Shown: one piece after another, positions 7,694 to 14,980 of the stretch
Layout of the letters: each line of letters opens with the position of its first letter
Position numbering within the stretch: position 1 is the stretch's first letter
Source: Azoarcus sp.
Lineage (GTDB): Bacteria > Pseudomonadota > Gammaproteobacteria > Burkholderiales > Rhodocyclaceae
Assembly: GCA_031258035.1 (NCBI GenBank)
Contig: JAIRNL010000255.1
Span: forward strand, 1-17,900
Direction: 5' to 3'
Length of the DNA stretch: 17,900 nucleotides
Translations under genes and position numbers: made by a program
The notes under the pieces: generated by a model
Told to the model about the DNA's origin: nothing
Databases searched by the model: none
Seen by the model: the letters and a program-made list of their open reading frames with translations, nothing else

Positions 7694-8560
7694 TCAATAT
7701 CCGGCGCCCTGGCTCCCCTCGCCATCTTCCAGAAGTTCTGCCCAGTCCGCGGCAATGATCCGCAAATTCAGGCGCTTGTAGAAATTGCGCTCTTTGGCGC
7801 CGATCTGGCGGCCGGGGGGCACGAGCGCCCAACCGACAGGCGTCGCGGCATCGTGGAGAATGTCCGCAAGCAACATGCGTTCGGTGTCGCGGTCGAGTGG
7901 CAGCCCCAACAGCAGGTATTGCCGGCCTTTCCGGTACGCCTTGAGAAAGGCGGGAATCGCAAAGCCGCCCATGAGTTCGGTAATGTAATCCACATAATCG
8001 GCATCGGAGGCAACGTAATGGGGCCTGGGCCTTGGCGTCCCGACTGGCTTGAAGAGGATCGGCAGCGCCGGCCTTGCCGCGTCCGGGTCGATTTCCGCAT
8101 ACGCGCCTTCCCGAAACGCGAACAGCCTGAAGCGGTAATCCGTTCCGCCGATGCGGGCAACGCCCACGACCAGGGTATGCGGCCGATCCGCATACGTCTC
8201 CTGCAACTGCGTGTCCCGGTTGAGATCCAGCACATAGGGCGGGCGAATGACCCCCAGCCAGTCATGCAGGCTGGCGCGCGTCCATGTGGTTTCGCCGTAG
8301 GCGCGGGTAAGGAAATTGTCTACGGCGCGACGCCCGCGCTTCAATTCCACATTCATGGCGGCGCGGGAAAATTCGTACATGAGCCTGGGAGACATGGGCT
8401 TGCCCCCATTCATGGCGATGATCAGGGAATGGTCGTCGGCGGGGATGGGCTGGCCGCCCTCCGCCGCGACGACATCCCGCAGGACGTCACAGCCCAGGCA
8501 GGGCACGATGGCGCCGTCTTTCAGGCCCGTGATGAGTCGTTGGCGCAGTTCTGTTTGCAT
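7694..8560 (-). CDS. SIR2-like (SIR2_2-type) protein, convergent with draG
   Basis: This 288-residue protein shows the order of motifs of the SIR2-like family, which binds NAD+: GAIVPCLGCDVL (16-27) as the glycine loop, VLDLNRDTQLQ (110-120) at the place of the TTNYD segment, FKPVGTPRPRPHYVASDADY (170-189) at the place of the KLHG...T..DY segment, and YLLLGLPLDRD (215-225) near the end. The position of the catalytic histidine in KLHG is Val173, so ordinary deacylase chemistry is doubtful. Function is unknown. The neighbour draG acts on ADP-ribose, an NAD+ product, so a role in NAD-linked control of nitrogenase is possible but inferred. The start is uncertain: the ATG at 8560 fits the family's N-terminus; an ATG at 8587 and a TTG at 8611 are in frame, none with a strong ribosome-binding site. 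Confidence 0.72.
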   Translation of the reverse strand: MQTELRQRLITGLKDGAIVPCLGCDVLRDVVAAEGGQPIPADDHSLIIAMNGGKPMSPRLMYEFSRAAMNVELKRGRRAVDNFLTRAYGETTWTRASLHDWLGVIRPPYVLDLNRDTQLQETYADRPHTLVVGVARIGGTDYRFRLFAFREGAYAEIDPDAARPALPILFKPVGTPRPRPHYVASDADYVDYITELMGGFAIPAFLKAYRKGRQYLLLGLPLDRDTERMLLADILHDAATPVGWALVPPGRQIGAKERNFYKRLNLRIIAADWAELLEDGEGSQGAGY

Positions 8561-8659
8561 GCTGAAAAAGAGCAAGAACCGCGCCATCCCGCATTGCGCC
8601 GCAGGCCGCAATCTTCCCTGATGTGTCCGATCGCGGCGTGCCCGCCCGTTCCGGAAGCG

Positions 8660-9508
8660 TCAGCCTCCCAGTGCAGCGATATCGTCCGCCGTCCAGACGG
8701 TGTTCGTGGCGGAGAACTGGACTTCTTCAATGCCGCCGCCCGCAACCACAACCTGGCCACCCGCACCAAAATTGAGCACGAGCGTGCCATCATCGGCACC
8801 AAAGGTTCTCACCATATCCGGATGGATGCCATCGAGCACCAGTACGTCGTAGCCCTGGATGTCGGCGATCATGTCGATGCCGTCACCAGCCCTGAATAGA
8901 TAGGTATCGTCTCCGAGGCCGCCTATCAGGGCGTCGTCCCCCTTGCCCCCATACAGCACGTCGTTGCCAGCGCGGCCGTGCAGATAATCCACGCCGCCGC
9001 CGCCGTATATGAGGTCATCGCCGAAGGAGCCGAAGTAAGTCAGGTTCGTGCTCGCCAGCGCAGCCAGATCCGCACCGTTGATCGCCGTGCCGTCGGCAAA
9101 TCGTACCTCTTCGATGTCGCCGGCCGCGTGGCTGAAGATGAACTCGGGTTCGTCATCGTCCCCGGGGAGTGCCACGAATATACCGTCGCCGTCGTTTTCC
9201 ATGAGATCGACGACACGGCCGATGACGACGTTGCCCGGCCCGATGCCCGGATCGAGCACGATGGCATCCCAGCCGCCGCCGTCGAAAATCTGATCCTCAC
9301 CGCCGCCGTAGCCGAAATGATACGTGTCGTTTCCCAGCCCGCCGTAAAGAATATCGTTGCCGCCCCCGCCATAAAGGGCATCGGCATAGCGGGTGCCCGC
9401 CAGCACTTCCGATGAATCACTGCCGAAGATTCTCTGGGCAAAAAGCACGTCGAATGCGCTTCGCGCACCGGAGGTAATCAGCGGAAGTAGATCAAATGAT
9501 ATGAACAT
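8660..9508 (-). CDS. Small RTX-repeat calcium-binding protein
   Basis: This 282-residue protein is built from two tandem modules. Each has RTX nonapeptides of the GGxGxDxxx type (residues about 42-64 and 164-202), then a haemolysin-type GxGxDxI strand segment, then a segment ending IEEVRFADGT...ADLAAL (132-151) or IEEVQFSATN...ADDIAAL (260-280), typical of the haemolysin-type calcium-binding-protein-related domain. RTX proteins fold on binding calcium outside the cell and are normally exported by type I secretion. No N-terminal signal peptide is obvious and no transporter lies in the window. No enzymatic domain was recognised. The ATG at 9508 is chosen because AAGGAG lies six bases upstream; an earlier ATG at 9514 touches that site. 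Confidence 0.82.
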   Translation of the reverse strand: MFISFDLLPLITSGARSAFDVLFAQRIFGSDSSEVLAGTRYADALYGGGGNDILYGGLGNDTYHFGYGGGEDQIFDGGGWDAIVLDPGIGPGNVVIGRVVDLMENDGDGIFVALPGDDDEPEFIFSHAAGDIEEVRFADGTAINGADLAALASTNLTYFGSFGDDLIYGGGGVDYLHGRAGNDVLYGGKGDDALIGGLGDDTYLFRAGDGIDMIADIQGYDVLVLDGIHPDMVRTFGADDGTLVLNFGAGGQVVVAGGGIEEVQFSATNTVWTADDIAALGG

Positions 9509-9514
9509 GAACAT

Positions 9515-9520
9515 CTCCTT
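9515..9520 (-). promoter_or_regulatory. Ribosome-binding site of the RTX gene
   Basis: AAGGAG on the minus strand, six bases before the ATG at 9508 and directly touching the ATG at 9514. It decides for the shorter protein. Confidence 0.75.
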
Positions 9521-9591
9521 GGAAAATGGGACATTGAAACCGCATTGCACGCCAATTGACCCGACAAATGGCTTGAGTGCCTGACTTCATG

Positions 9592-9630
9592 GCGAACCCG
9601 GCAGGACATGGAGCGCCCTGCCGGGTTCGC
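9592..9630 (-). terminator. 14-bp perfect inverted repeat, probable terminator
   Basis: GCGAACCCGGCAGG (9592-9605) and its exact complement (9617-9630) flank an 11-base loop. It lies between the two-repeat gene (stop at 9655) and the RTX gene. The minus strand has no U-tract after the stem. On the plus strand a short GGGTTTTC follows. It may terminate or stabilise the upstream message, which would let the two minus-strand genes be expressed at different levels. Confidence 0.5.
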
Positions 9631-9654
9631 CCGGGTTTTCAGCTCACCCGTGAA

Positions 9655-10020
9655 TCAAGCCCCCCCCAGAAGATCGCTGAAAATGCCGAGCGGATTGAAG
9701 ACGCCGCAAACCGCATCCGTTACGATGTCGGCCACGGCCGCGGCGGCATAGATGCCGGCATCAACGGCGGCTTCGCAGTCTTCCACCAGGGTGCCCCAAA
9801 GGCCGAGCATGGTGCCCAGCTTGCCCCCTATGCCGGACGAGGCGAGGTTTTCGGGGCTGAAAATGCCACCCGGATTGAAGACGCCGCAAATCGCATCCGT
9901 TCCAATATCCCCAGCAACCGCGACGGCGTAGATACCCGAATCTACCGCCGATTCGCATTTTTCCACGAGCGTGCCCCACAGCCCCAGGACCGCCGTAATA
10001 GGAGAAGCAGTAATAGCCAT
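9655..10020 (-). CDS. Unrecognised two-repeat hydrophobic protein
   Basis: I do not recognise this 121-residue protein. It consists of two copies of a 44-residue unit at residues 12-55 and 72-115 (period 60 residues, 180 bases), identical at about 34 of 44 positions. Each opens LGLWGTLVE and closes with CGVFNP-x-GIFS. Each unit has two cysteines (22 and 45; 82 and 105), 23 apart, around an Ala/Val-rich stretch that could be a helix. The linker (56-71) is Gly/Ser-rich. No cleavable signal peptide is evident. The ATG at 10020 has a good ribosome-binding site (GAGGGAG, eight bases upstream), and the repeat conservation with amino-acid-conservative changes supports real coding. It sits upstream of the RTX gene on the same strand. 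A secreted peptide, a structural protein or a bacteriocin-like product are all possible. Confidence 0.7.
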   Translation of the reverse strand: MAITASPITAVLGLWGTLVEKCESAVDSGIYAVAVAGDIGTDAICGVFNPGGIFSPENLASSGIGGKLGTMLGLWGTLVEDCEAAVDAGIYAAAAVADIVTDAVCGVFNPLGIFSDLLGGA

Positions 10021-10344
10021 GTTGTGACTCCCTCAGATGAGATTGAACCAGAATGAATGGACCTGAACAGATATTGCCTAGTCCAGGTACCCAAGATGCT
10101 AACACAAAAAAATAAAAAACAAGCTAAGCATAGCTGGAACGGATGATATGTCTATGGATTGACGGATATGAATACTGGCATTACATGTTTTCAAACTTAT
10201 TATAAATACTCAGCGACTTGCATAAGTGCCCCGTTCACAAGACATCGTTTTCAGTTTTCTGTTTTTTTGGGGGGAACGATGGCGACTGCCCTCGTGCACG
10301 CGGCCACGAAGGCAGGAAATTTGAATGGAAGTGTGAAATATGCC
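10021..10344. other. AT-richer intergenic region upstream of the two-repeat gene
   Basis: This 324-base gap holds no convincing gene. It is visibly richer in A and T than its surroundings, with A-runs near 10105-10120 and a T7/G6 run near 10262-10274. A minus-strand TATAAT (10199-10204) could be the -10 box of a promoter for the two-repeat gene, but no good -35 box accompanies it. I found no sigma-54 element here. A hairpin near the comF end is listed separately. Confidence 0.5.
10286..10315 (-). terminator. 11-bp hairpin downstream of comF
   Basis: CTGCCCTCGTG (10286-10296) pairs with CACGAAGGCAG (10305-10315), eleven pairs with one mismatch that is a G-U wobble in the minus-strand RNA, around an eight-base loop. 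It lies about 30 bases after the comF stop. No U-run follows on the minus strand, so intrinsic termination is uncertain. Confidence 0.4.
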
Positions 10345-11064
10345 TCACTTTTGCGTGCGCGCGACCACGACATTGTGCACTGCGGCAGCGCCGTTCGCCT
10401 TGAGGCAGCGGGCGAGCGCATTGAGCGATGCCCCCGTGGTCATGACATCATCGACCACCGCAACCCGCAGCCCATCGAAACGCCGTCTGGCCGCGAAAGC
10501 ATTGCGCAGGTTGGCGAAGCGGCCATCGCGGTCGAGGCCCGCCTGCGGCGCGGTGGCGCGCACGCGCGCGACCGCGGCCAGTTCGAGCGGCACGCCGGCG
10601 GCGCGAGCCAGCGGGCGGGCGATCTCCACCGCCTGGTTGAAACCGCGCTCGCGCAACCGCGCCGGATGCAGCGGCATCGGCAACACCAGGTCGACCGCCG
10701 GCAGAACGTCGAACGCCCGCGCGAAAAACTTCGCCAGAGCCAGGCGGTGGCCGTATTTGAGCGCCTGCACCAGCGCATCGAGCGGAAAGGCGTAGTCGAA
10801 CGCCGCATGGGTGGTATCGAATGCGGGCCGCTCGCGCAGACAGCGCCCGCAAATTTCTCCGCCGGGGGTCGCCAGGGCGCAGCACGGGCAGACCTGTGCG
10901 CCATGGCGCGGCAACTCGCGCGCGCAGGCGGCGCAGACCGGCGAATCATCGTCGCCGACCGCGCAAGCGCACAGATGGCAGTCCCGCGCCATGAGCGCGG
11001 CAAGCGCGGACGCAAACGGGCCGCGCCACGCCCCCTGCCGGAAAAAGTCCTGTATCGGTCTCAA
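10345..11064 (-). CDS. comF: ComF family phosphoribosyltransferase-like protein
   Basis: ComF-family proteins pair an N-terminal zinc-ribbon with a phosphoribosyltransferase fold. In naturally transformable bacteria they help single-stranded DNA uptake at the inner membrane. This 239-residue protein has four paired cysteine motifs at residues 29-75 (CHLC, CAAC, CPCC, CGRC), the family segment LPMPLHPARLRERGFNQA (128-145) and the PRPP-binding loop VVDDVMTTGAS (203-213). The frame opens with a TTG at 11064; the first ATG is at 10992, residue 25. The TTG start gives the helix usually found before the zinc ribbon, so I keep it, with low certainty. It is divergent from bioB, a pairing common in beta- and gammaproteobacteria. 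Confidence 0.88.
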   Translation of the reverse strand: MRPIQDFFRQGAWRGPFASALAALMARDCHLCACAVGDDDSPVCAACARELPRHGAQVCPCCALATPGGEICGRCLRERPAFDTTHAAFDYAFPLDALVQALKYGHRLALAKFFARAFDVLPAVDLVLPMPLHPARLRERGFNQAVEIARPLARAAGVPLELAAVARVRATAPQAGLDRDGRFANLRNAFAARRRFDGLRVAVVDDVMTTGASLNALARCLKANGAAAVHNVVVARTQK

Positions 11065-11065
11065 T

Positions 11066-11095
11066 TTGACTCGTTTTCCCCCGCTGGGTGAAAAT
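11066..11095 (+). promoter_or_regulatory. Candidate sigma-70 promoter for bioB
   Basis: TTGACT (11066-11071) and GAAAAT (11090-11095) are separated by 18 bases, upstream of bioB by about 40 bases. The -35 matches at five of six positions and the -10 at four of six. No BirA operator was recognised. Confidence 0.4.
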
Positions 11096-11137
11096 ATTCG
11101 GCCACATGGCTACATATTAGAGCCCGGATTCCCTTCA

Positions 11138-12157
11138 ATGACAACAACATCCCCCCTGCGCTTCGCCGGCAAACCCGCAAGCCCCGCGGCGAATGACGCG
11201 CCCGCGGATGCCCCCGCGCCGGGCGGCGCGCGCTGGCGCGTCGCCGAAATCGAGGCGCTTTTCGCGCTGCCATTTCTCGAACTGATGTTCCGCGCGCAGG
11301 AAGTGCATCGCGCCCACTTCCGGGCGGGCGAAGTGCAACGCTCGACGTTGCTCTCGATCAAGACCGGCGGCTGTTCCGAGGATTGCGGCTACTGTTCGCA
11401 GGCGGCGCGCCACCATACCGGGCTGGAGCGCGAGCGCCTGCTGCCGCTCGAAGAAGTGCTGGAACACGCCCGCGCCGCCAGGGCCAACGGCTCCTCGCGC
11501 TTCTGCATGGGCGCGGCATGGCGCAGCCCCAGGGAAAAAGACCTCGCCGCCGTGATCGAGATGGTGCGCGAAGTCAAGAAACTCGGCCTGGAGACCTGCG
11601 TCACCCTCGGCATGCTGGACGGCAAACAAGCCAGACAGCTTGCCGAGGCCGGGCTCGACTATTACAACCACAACGTCGACACCGCCCCCGAGTACTACGG
11701 CGAGGTCGTCACCACCCACACCCTGCAAGACCGGCTCGACACCATCGAAAAAGTGCGCGAGGCCGGCATCAACGTCTGCTCGGGCGGCATCGTCGGCATG
11801 GGCGAAGGCCAGGGCGGACGCGCCGGCCTGATCGCGCAGCTCGCCAACATGTCGCCGCCGCCCGAATCGGTACCGATCAACAAGCTCATCTCCTTCCCCG
11901 GCACGCCGCTGGCCGGGGGCGAGGCGCTCGACCCGTTCGACTTCGTGCGCACCATCGCCGTGGCGCGCATCACCATGCCGGAGAGCTTCGTGCGCCTGTC
12001 GGCGGGGCGCGAACAGATGAGCGACGAATTGCAGGCGTTGTGCTTCATGGCCGGGGCCAATTCGATTTTCTACGGCGAACGCCTGCTGACCGCCGACAAT
12101 GCCGACGCCGGCGACGATGCGCGCCTGTTCGCGCGTCTCGGCCTGGTGTCGATCTGA
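11138..12157 (+). CDS. bioB: Biotin synthase
   Basis: BioB is a radical-SAM enzyme that inserts sulfur into dethiobiotin, the last step of biotin synthesis. The radical-SAM cluster motif C-x3-C-x2-C is CSEDCGYC (Cys79, Cys83, Cys86). Other family segments are RFCMGAAWR (about 120-128), YYNHNVDTAPEYY, CSGGIVGMGE and NSIFYGERLLT near the end. The protein is 339 residues. The first 30 or so residues are Pro/Ala-rich and look like a lineage-specific extension before the conserved core (WRVAEIEALFALPF). The ATG at 11138 has only a weak ribosome-binding site, but no better in-frame start lies between it and the family core. bioC follows 22 nt after the stop. Confidence 0.97.
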   Translation: MTTTSPLRFAGKPASPAANDAPADAPAPGGARWRVAEIEALFALPFLELMFRAQEVHRAHFRAGEVQRSTLLSIKTGGCSEDCGYCSQAARHHTGLERERLLPLEEVLEHARAARANGSSRFCMGAAWRSPREKDLAAVIEMVREVKKLGLETCVTLGMLDGKQARQLAEAGLDYYNHNVDTAPEYYGEVVTTHTLQDRLDTIEKVREAGINVCSGGIVGMGEGQGGRAGLIAQLANMSPPPESVPINKLISFPGTPLAGGEALDPFDFVRTIAVARITMPESFVRLSAGREQMSDELQALCFMAGANSIFYGERLLTADNADAGDDARLFARLGLVSI

Positions 12158-12179
12158 GGCCCGCGTCCCGGTACGGCGC

Positions 12180-13112
12180 GTGGCGGACACTTCCACGAAT
12201 CCCCTCCCGGATTTCCGCCTGGATCGCGCCCTGCTGCGGCGGCGCTTCGCCCGCGCCGCCGCGCATTGCGACGAAGCCGATTTCCTCTACCGCGAAGTCG
12301 CGCGCCGCATGGACGAGCGGCTCGACTTCGTGCGCCTCGCGCCCCGGCGCATCCTCGATCTCGGCTGCGGCGCCGGCGCCGATCTCGCCCGGCTCGGCGA
12401 GCGTTACCCCAAGGCCGAACGGTTCGGTATCGACTTTGCCCCGCCGATGCTCGCGCGCGCGCGCCAACGCCTCGCGCCCCGGCCGGGCGGCCTGCGACGC
12501 CTGTTGGGCAAAACCGACCCGGCGGTCAGGCTCATCGCCGCCGACGCGCTGCATCTGCCGCTGCCCGACGCCTCGGTATCGCTCATCTGGTCGAACCTGA
12601 CGCTGCCCGCCATCGCCGACCCCTTGCCCGTTTTCCGGGAAATGCGCCGCGTGCTCGCGGACGGCGGCCTGGCGACTTTCTCCGCCCTCGGTCCCGACAC
12701 CTTGCGCGAACTGCGCGCGGCGCTGCCCGCCCACGCCGGCGAGCGCGTACACCGTTTCATCGACATGCACGACATCGGCGATGCCCTGTTGCGCGCCGGT
12801 TTCAGCGACCCGGTCATGGACATGGAAATGCTCACCCTCACCTATGCCAGTCTCGACGAGCTTTTCGCCGACCTGCGCGCCAGCGGCCTCAACAACGCCG
12901 CCGCCGGGCGCGCGCGCGGTCTTGGCGGTCGCGCTGGCTGGGCGGCGGCGCGCGCGTATTACGAAACCCTGCGCCGGGACGACCGCCTGCCGGTCAGCGT
13001 CGAAATCATCCAGGGACACGCCTGGAAAGCCGGCCCGGGCGCGGAACCCGCCTCCCGCCACGACGGGCGCAGCGTCGTCCATTTCCGCCCGCGCCACGAT
13101 CCGACCGTTTGA
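12180..13112 (+). CDS. bioC: Malonyl-ACP O-methyltransferase
   Basis: BioC methylates malonyl-ACP with S-adenosylmethionine, disguising it as a fatty-acid primer so that the fatty-acid machinery builds the pimeloyl chain of biotin. The 310-residue protein has the SAM-binding motif ILDLGCGAGADLARLG (58-73), the acidic GIDFAPPML that binds the ribose, and the family segment SLIWSNLTLPAIADP. The C-terminal half (from about 185) contains the HRFIDMHDIGDALLRAGF segment. The start is a GTG at 12180; no in-frame ATG exists nearby and the next conserved residues begin soon after. It follows bioB by 22 nt and is presumably cotranscribed. Other bio genes are not in the window. Confidence 0.88.
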   Translation: MADTSTNPLPDFRLDRALLRRRFARAAAHCDEADFLYREVARRMDERLDFVRLAPRRILDLGCGAGADLARLGERYPKAERFGIDFAPPMLARARQRLAPRPGGLRRLLGKTDPAVRLIAADALHLPLPDASVSLIWSNLTLPAIADPLPVFREMRRVLADGGLATFSALGPDTLRELRAALPAHAGERVHRFIDMHDIGDALLRAGFSDPVMDMEMLTLTYASLDELFADLRASGLNNAAAGRARGLGGRAGWAAARAYYETLRRDDRLPVSVEIIQGHAWKAGPGAEPASRHDGRSVVHFRPRHDPTV

Positions 13113-13148
13113 CGGGGAAAGCGGCATGGCGTTTTCCCGCCTCCCCGC

Positions 13149-13169
13149 CGGATGCCGCCGCCGCATCCG
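13149..13169 (+). terminator. Hairpin after bioC, possible terminator
   Basis: CGGATGC (13149-13155) pairs with GCATCCG (13163-13169), seven pairs with a seven-base loop. It lies 37 bases after the bioC stop and before the candidate promoter of the secretin gene. No T-run follows, so it may be Rho-assisted or incidental. Confidence 0.35.
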
Positions 13170-13179
13170 CGCATCCTCA

Positions 13180-13210
13180 TTGACCACGACATCATACGCC
13201 GTGCTATGCT
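13180..13210 (+). promoter_or_regulatory. Candidate sigma-70 promoter for the secretin operon
   Basis: TTGACC (13180-13185) and TATGCT (13205-13210) are separated by 19 bases, about 30 bases before the secretin ATG. The spacing is longer than ideal. It would let the pilus genes be read apart from bioBC. Confidence 0.35.
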
Positions 13211-13240
13211 TGAGACATCCACCATTGATGCTCAAAGTGT

Positions 13241-14980
13241 ATGCGACTGATATTGCCATTCCTCGCCGTGCTCTCCGGCTGCGTCTACGTGCCGCCGCGC
13301 GCGCCCGGCTCCCCGCCCGCTTTCGCGCATTTGCAGGCGGCGCCAGGGCAGCCGGCACCCACGCCACCGGAAGCCGGACGGCTCCCGCCGCGCGCCGCCC
13401 CCGACCCGGTCTCGCCCCTGGCTGAAATCGTCCCCTCGCCCGGGCCGAAGCCCGTCTACTCGCTCGACGTCCACCTGGTGCCGGCCGAACAACTGCTCGC
13501 GGCCATCGCCCGCGACCAGCGGATCGACTTCGAGCGCCATCCCGGCATCGAGGGACTCGTCAGCCTGAGCGCCTTCGAGCGCCCGCTGGCTGAACTGATC
13601 GAACGCATCTGCGAACAGGCCGAATTGCGCTGCGAGTTCGACGGACGCCGCCTCAGCGCGATGCCCGATACCCCGTTCCTGCGCGCCTACCGCATCGACT
13701 ACGTCAACCTCGCGCGCGACATGGACGGCGCCGTCGCCACCAGCACCCAGATCGCAGCCAGCGCCAGCGGCCTCGAAGGCGGCCACGCCAGCGGCGGCGG
13801 CAATACCTCGCTCACCCGCATCGGGACCAAAACGGCGAATCATTTCTGGGAGACGCTCGAAACCAGCCTCCGCGACCTCCTGAAAGAGCACGAGCGCCAC
13901 GTCCGCAAACCGCGCTGCGAAGCCCTGCGCCAGCGCGCGCCCGCCGCCGCTGGCGGTACCGCCCCGTCCTGCGGCGGCGGCGGTGAAGCGGTCTACGTCG
14001 TCAGCCACCGCGAAACCGGCGTCCTGATGGTGCTGGCCAGCGCCAGACAGCATCGCCAGGTGGCCGAATTCATCGAACTCGTGCAAGGCGCGGCACGCCG
14101 GCAGGTCATGGTCGAAGCCACCATCGTCGAAGTCACGCTCGCCGACGGCTACCGCCAGGGCATCGACTGGAGCCGGCTGGGCGCCACGGAGATCGGGATG
14201 CGCCCGCGCGGCGCCGATGACGCCAGCGCCATGACGCCGACCGTCGTCTACCTCTCGGACAGAGTCGGCGTGCGCCTCGACTGGCTGGAGACCTTCGGCA
14301 CGGTCAAGGTGCTCTCCAGCCCCCGGCTATCGGTGCTCAACAACCAGACCGCCGTCCTCAAGGTCGTGGAAGAAGTGGTCTATTTCCTCGTCGAAGCCTC
14401 GACCACCGAATACGGCGACGACGCGCGCGAAAAAATCACCGCCACCACCCGACCGCAATCCGTCTCGGTCGGCCTGGTCATGGCGCTCACGCCGCAGATC
14501 GGGCGCGACGGCGAAATCACCCTCGGCGTGCGCCCGACCATCTCCAGCATTTCCGGCTTCAAGGACGACCCCAACCCCACGCTGCGCGACATTCCCAACC
14601 GCGTCCCGCAAATCCGCACACGTGAAATCGAATCCGTGCTCCGTCTCGCCGACGGCGAAATCGCCGTCCTCGGCGGGCTGATGGAAGACAAGATCGACTA
14701 CGACACCGGGCGCATTCCGATCCTGGGCGCGCTCCCCCTGCTCGGCGAACTCTTCACGCGGCGGGCAAACAACGTGCGCCGCACCGAACTGGTCATCTTC
14801 CTGCGTCCGCGCCTGATCAACCAGCCGGGCATCGCCGGCGGCGACTACGCCGCCGGACGCGCGGCGCTGCCGGAGGCCGACTTCCTGCGCACGAGGCCCG
14901 CCCCCGGCGGACGCAACTTCCCGCCCGGACACGATCTTCCCCCCGCCACGCCCCTGCCATCCCTCCCCGATACGCCATGA
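13241..14980 (+). CDS. mshL: Outer-membrane secretin, MshL-like lipoprotein
   Basis: This 579-residue protein is a secretin, the outer-membrane ring through which an MSHA-type pilus or type II pseudopilus passes. A short signal peptide ends in the lipobox LSGC (Cys14), so it is probably a lipoprotein. A Pro-rich stretch follows (17-70), then an STN/N0-like domain (about 72-140), an insertion rich in Gly and Ala (165-250) with Cys226 and Cys244, and the secretin core (285-525) with VEATIVEV, LSSPRLSVLNNQ and the C-terminal IPILGALPLLGELF...TELVIFLRPRLI. The last 50 residues are Pro-rich and unconserved. No strong ribosome-binding site precedes the ATG. The stop overlaps the next start (ATGA). 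MSHA MshL is the closest type I recognise; PilQ or GspD are less likely given length and neighbours. Confidence 0.85.
   Translation: MRLILPFLAVLSGCVYVPPRAPGSPPAFAHLQAAPGQPAPTPPEAGRLPPRAAPDPVSPLAEIVPSPGPKPVYSLDVHLVPAEQLLAAIARDQRIDFERHPGIEGLVSLSAFERPLAELIERICEQAELRCEFDGRRLSAMPDTPFLRAYRIDYVNLARDMDGAVATSTQIAASASGLEGGHASGGGNTSLTRIGTKTANHFWETLETSLRDLLKEHERHVRKPRCEALRQRAPAAAGGTAPSCGGGGEAVYVVSHRETGVLMVLASARQHRQVAEFIELVQGAARRQVMVEATIVEVTLADGYRQGIDWSRLGATEIGMRPRGADDASAMTPTVVYLSDRVGVRLDWLETFGTVKVLSSPRLSVLNNQTAVLKVVEEVVYFLVEASTTEYGDDAREKITATTRPQSVSVGLVMALTPQIGRDGEITLGVRPTISSISGFKDDPNPTLRDIPNRVPQIRTREIESVLRLADGEIAVLGGLMEDKIDYDTGRIPILGALPLLGELFTRRANNVRRTELVIFLRPRLINQPGIAGGDYAAGRAALPEADFLRTRPAPGGRNFPPGHDLPPATPLPSLPDTP

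Noticed and set aside
7678..7706. Small GC stem between draG and the SIR2-like gene as a two-way terminator
   Set aside because: Only about five pairs, overlapping the SIR2-like 3' coding end, with no T-run on either strand.
9577..10056. 159-codon plus-strand frame opposite the two-repeat gene
   Set aside because: It mirrors the same duplication but has a poor start context. The minus-strand frame has a good ribosome-binding site and conservative substitutions between repeats.
10159..11091. 310-codon plus-strand frame opposite comF
   Set aside because: comF on the minus strand has clear zinc-ribbon and PRPP-loop motifs; this frame has none.
12045..13367. 440-codon minus-strand frame opposite bioC
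   Set aside because: Antisense to bioC, with no motif; composition artefact.
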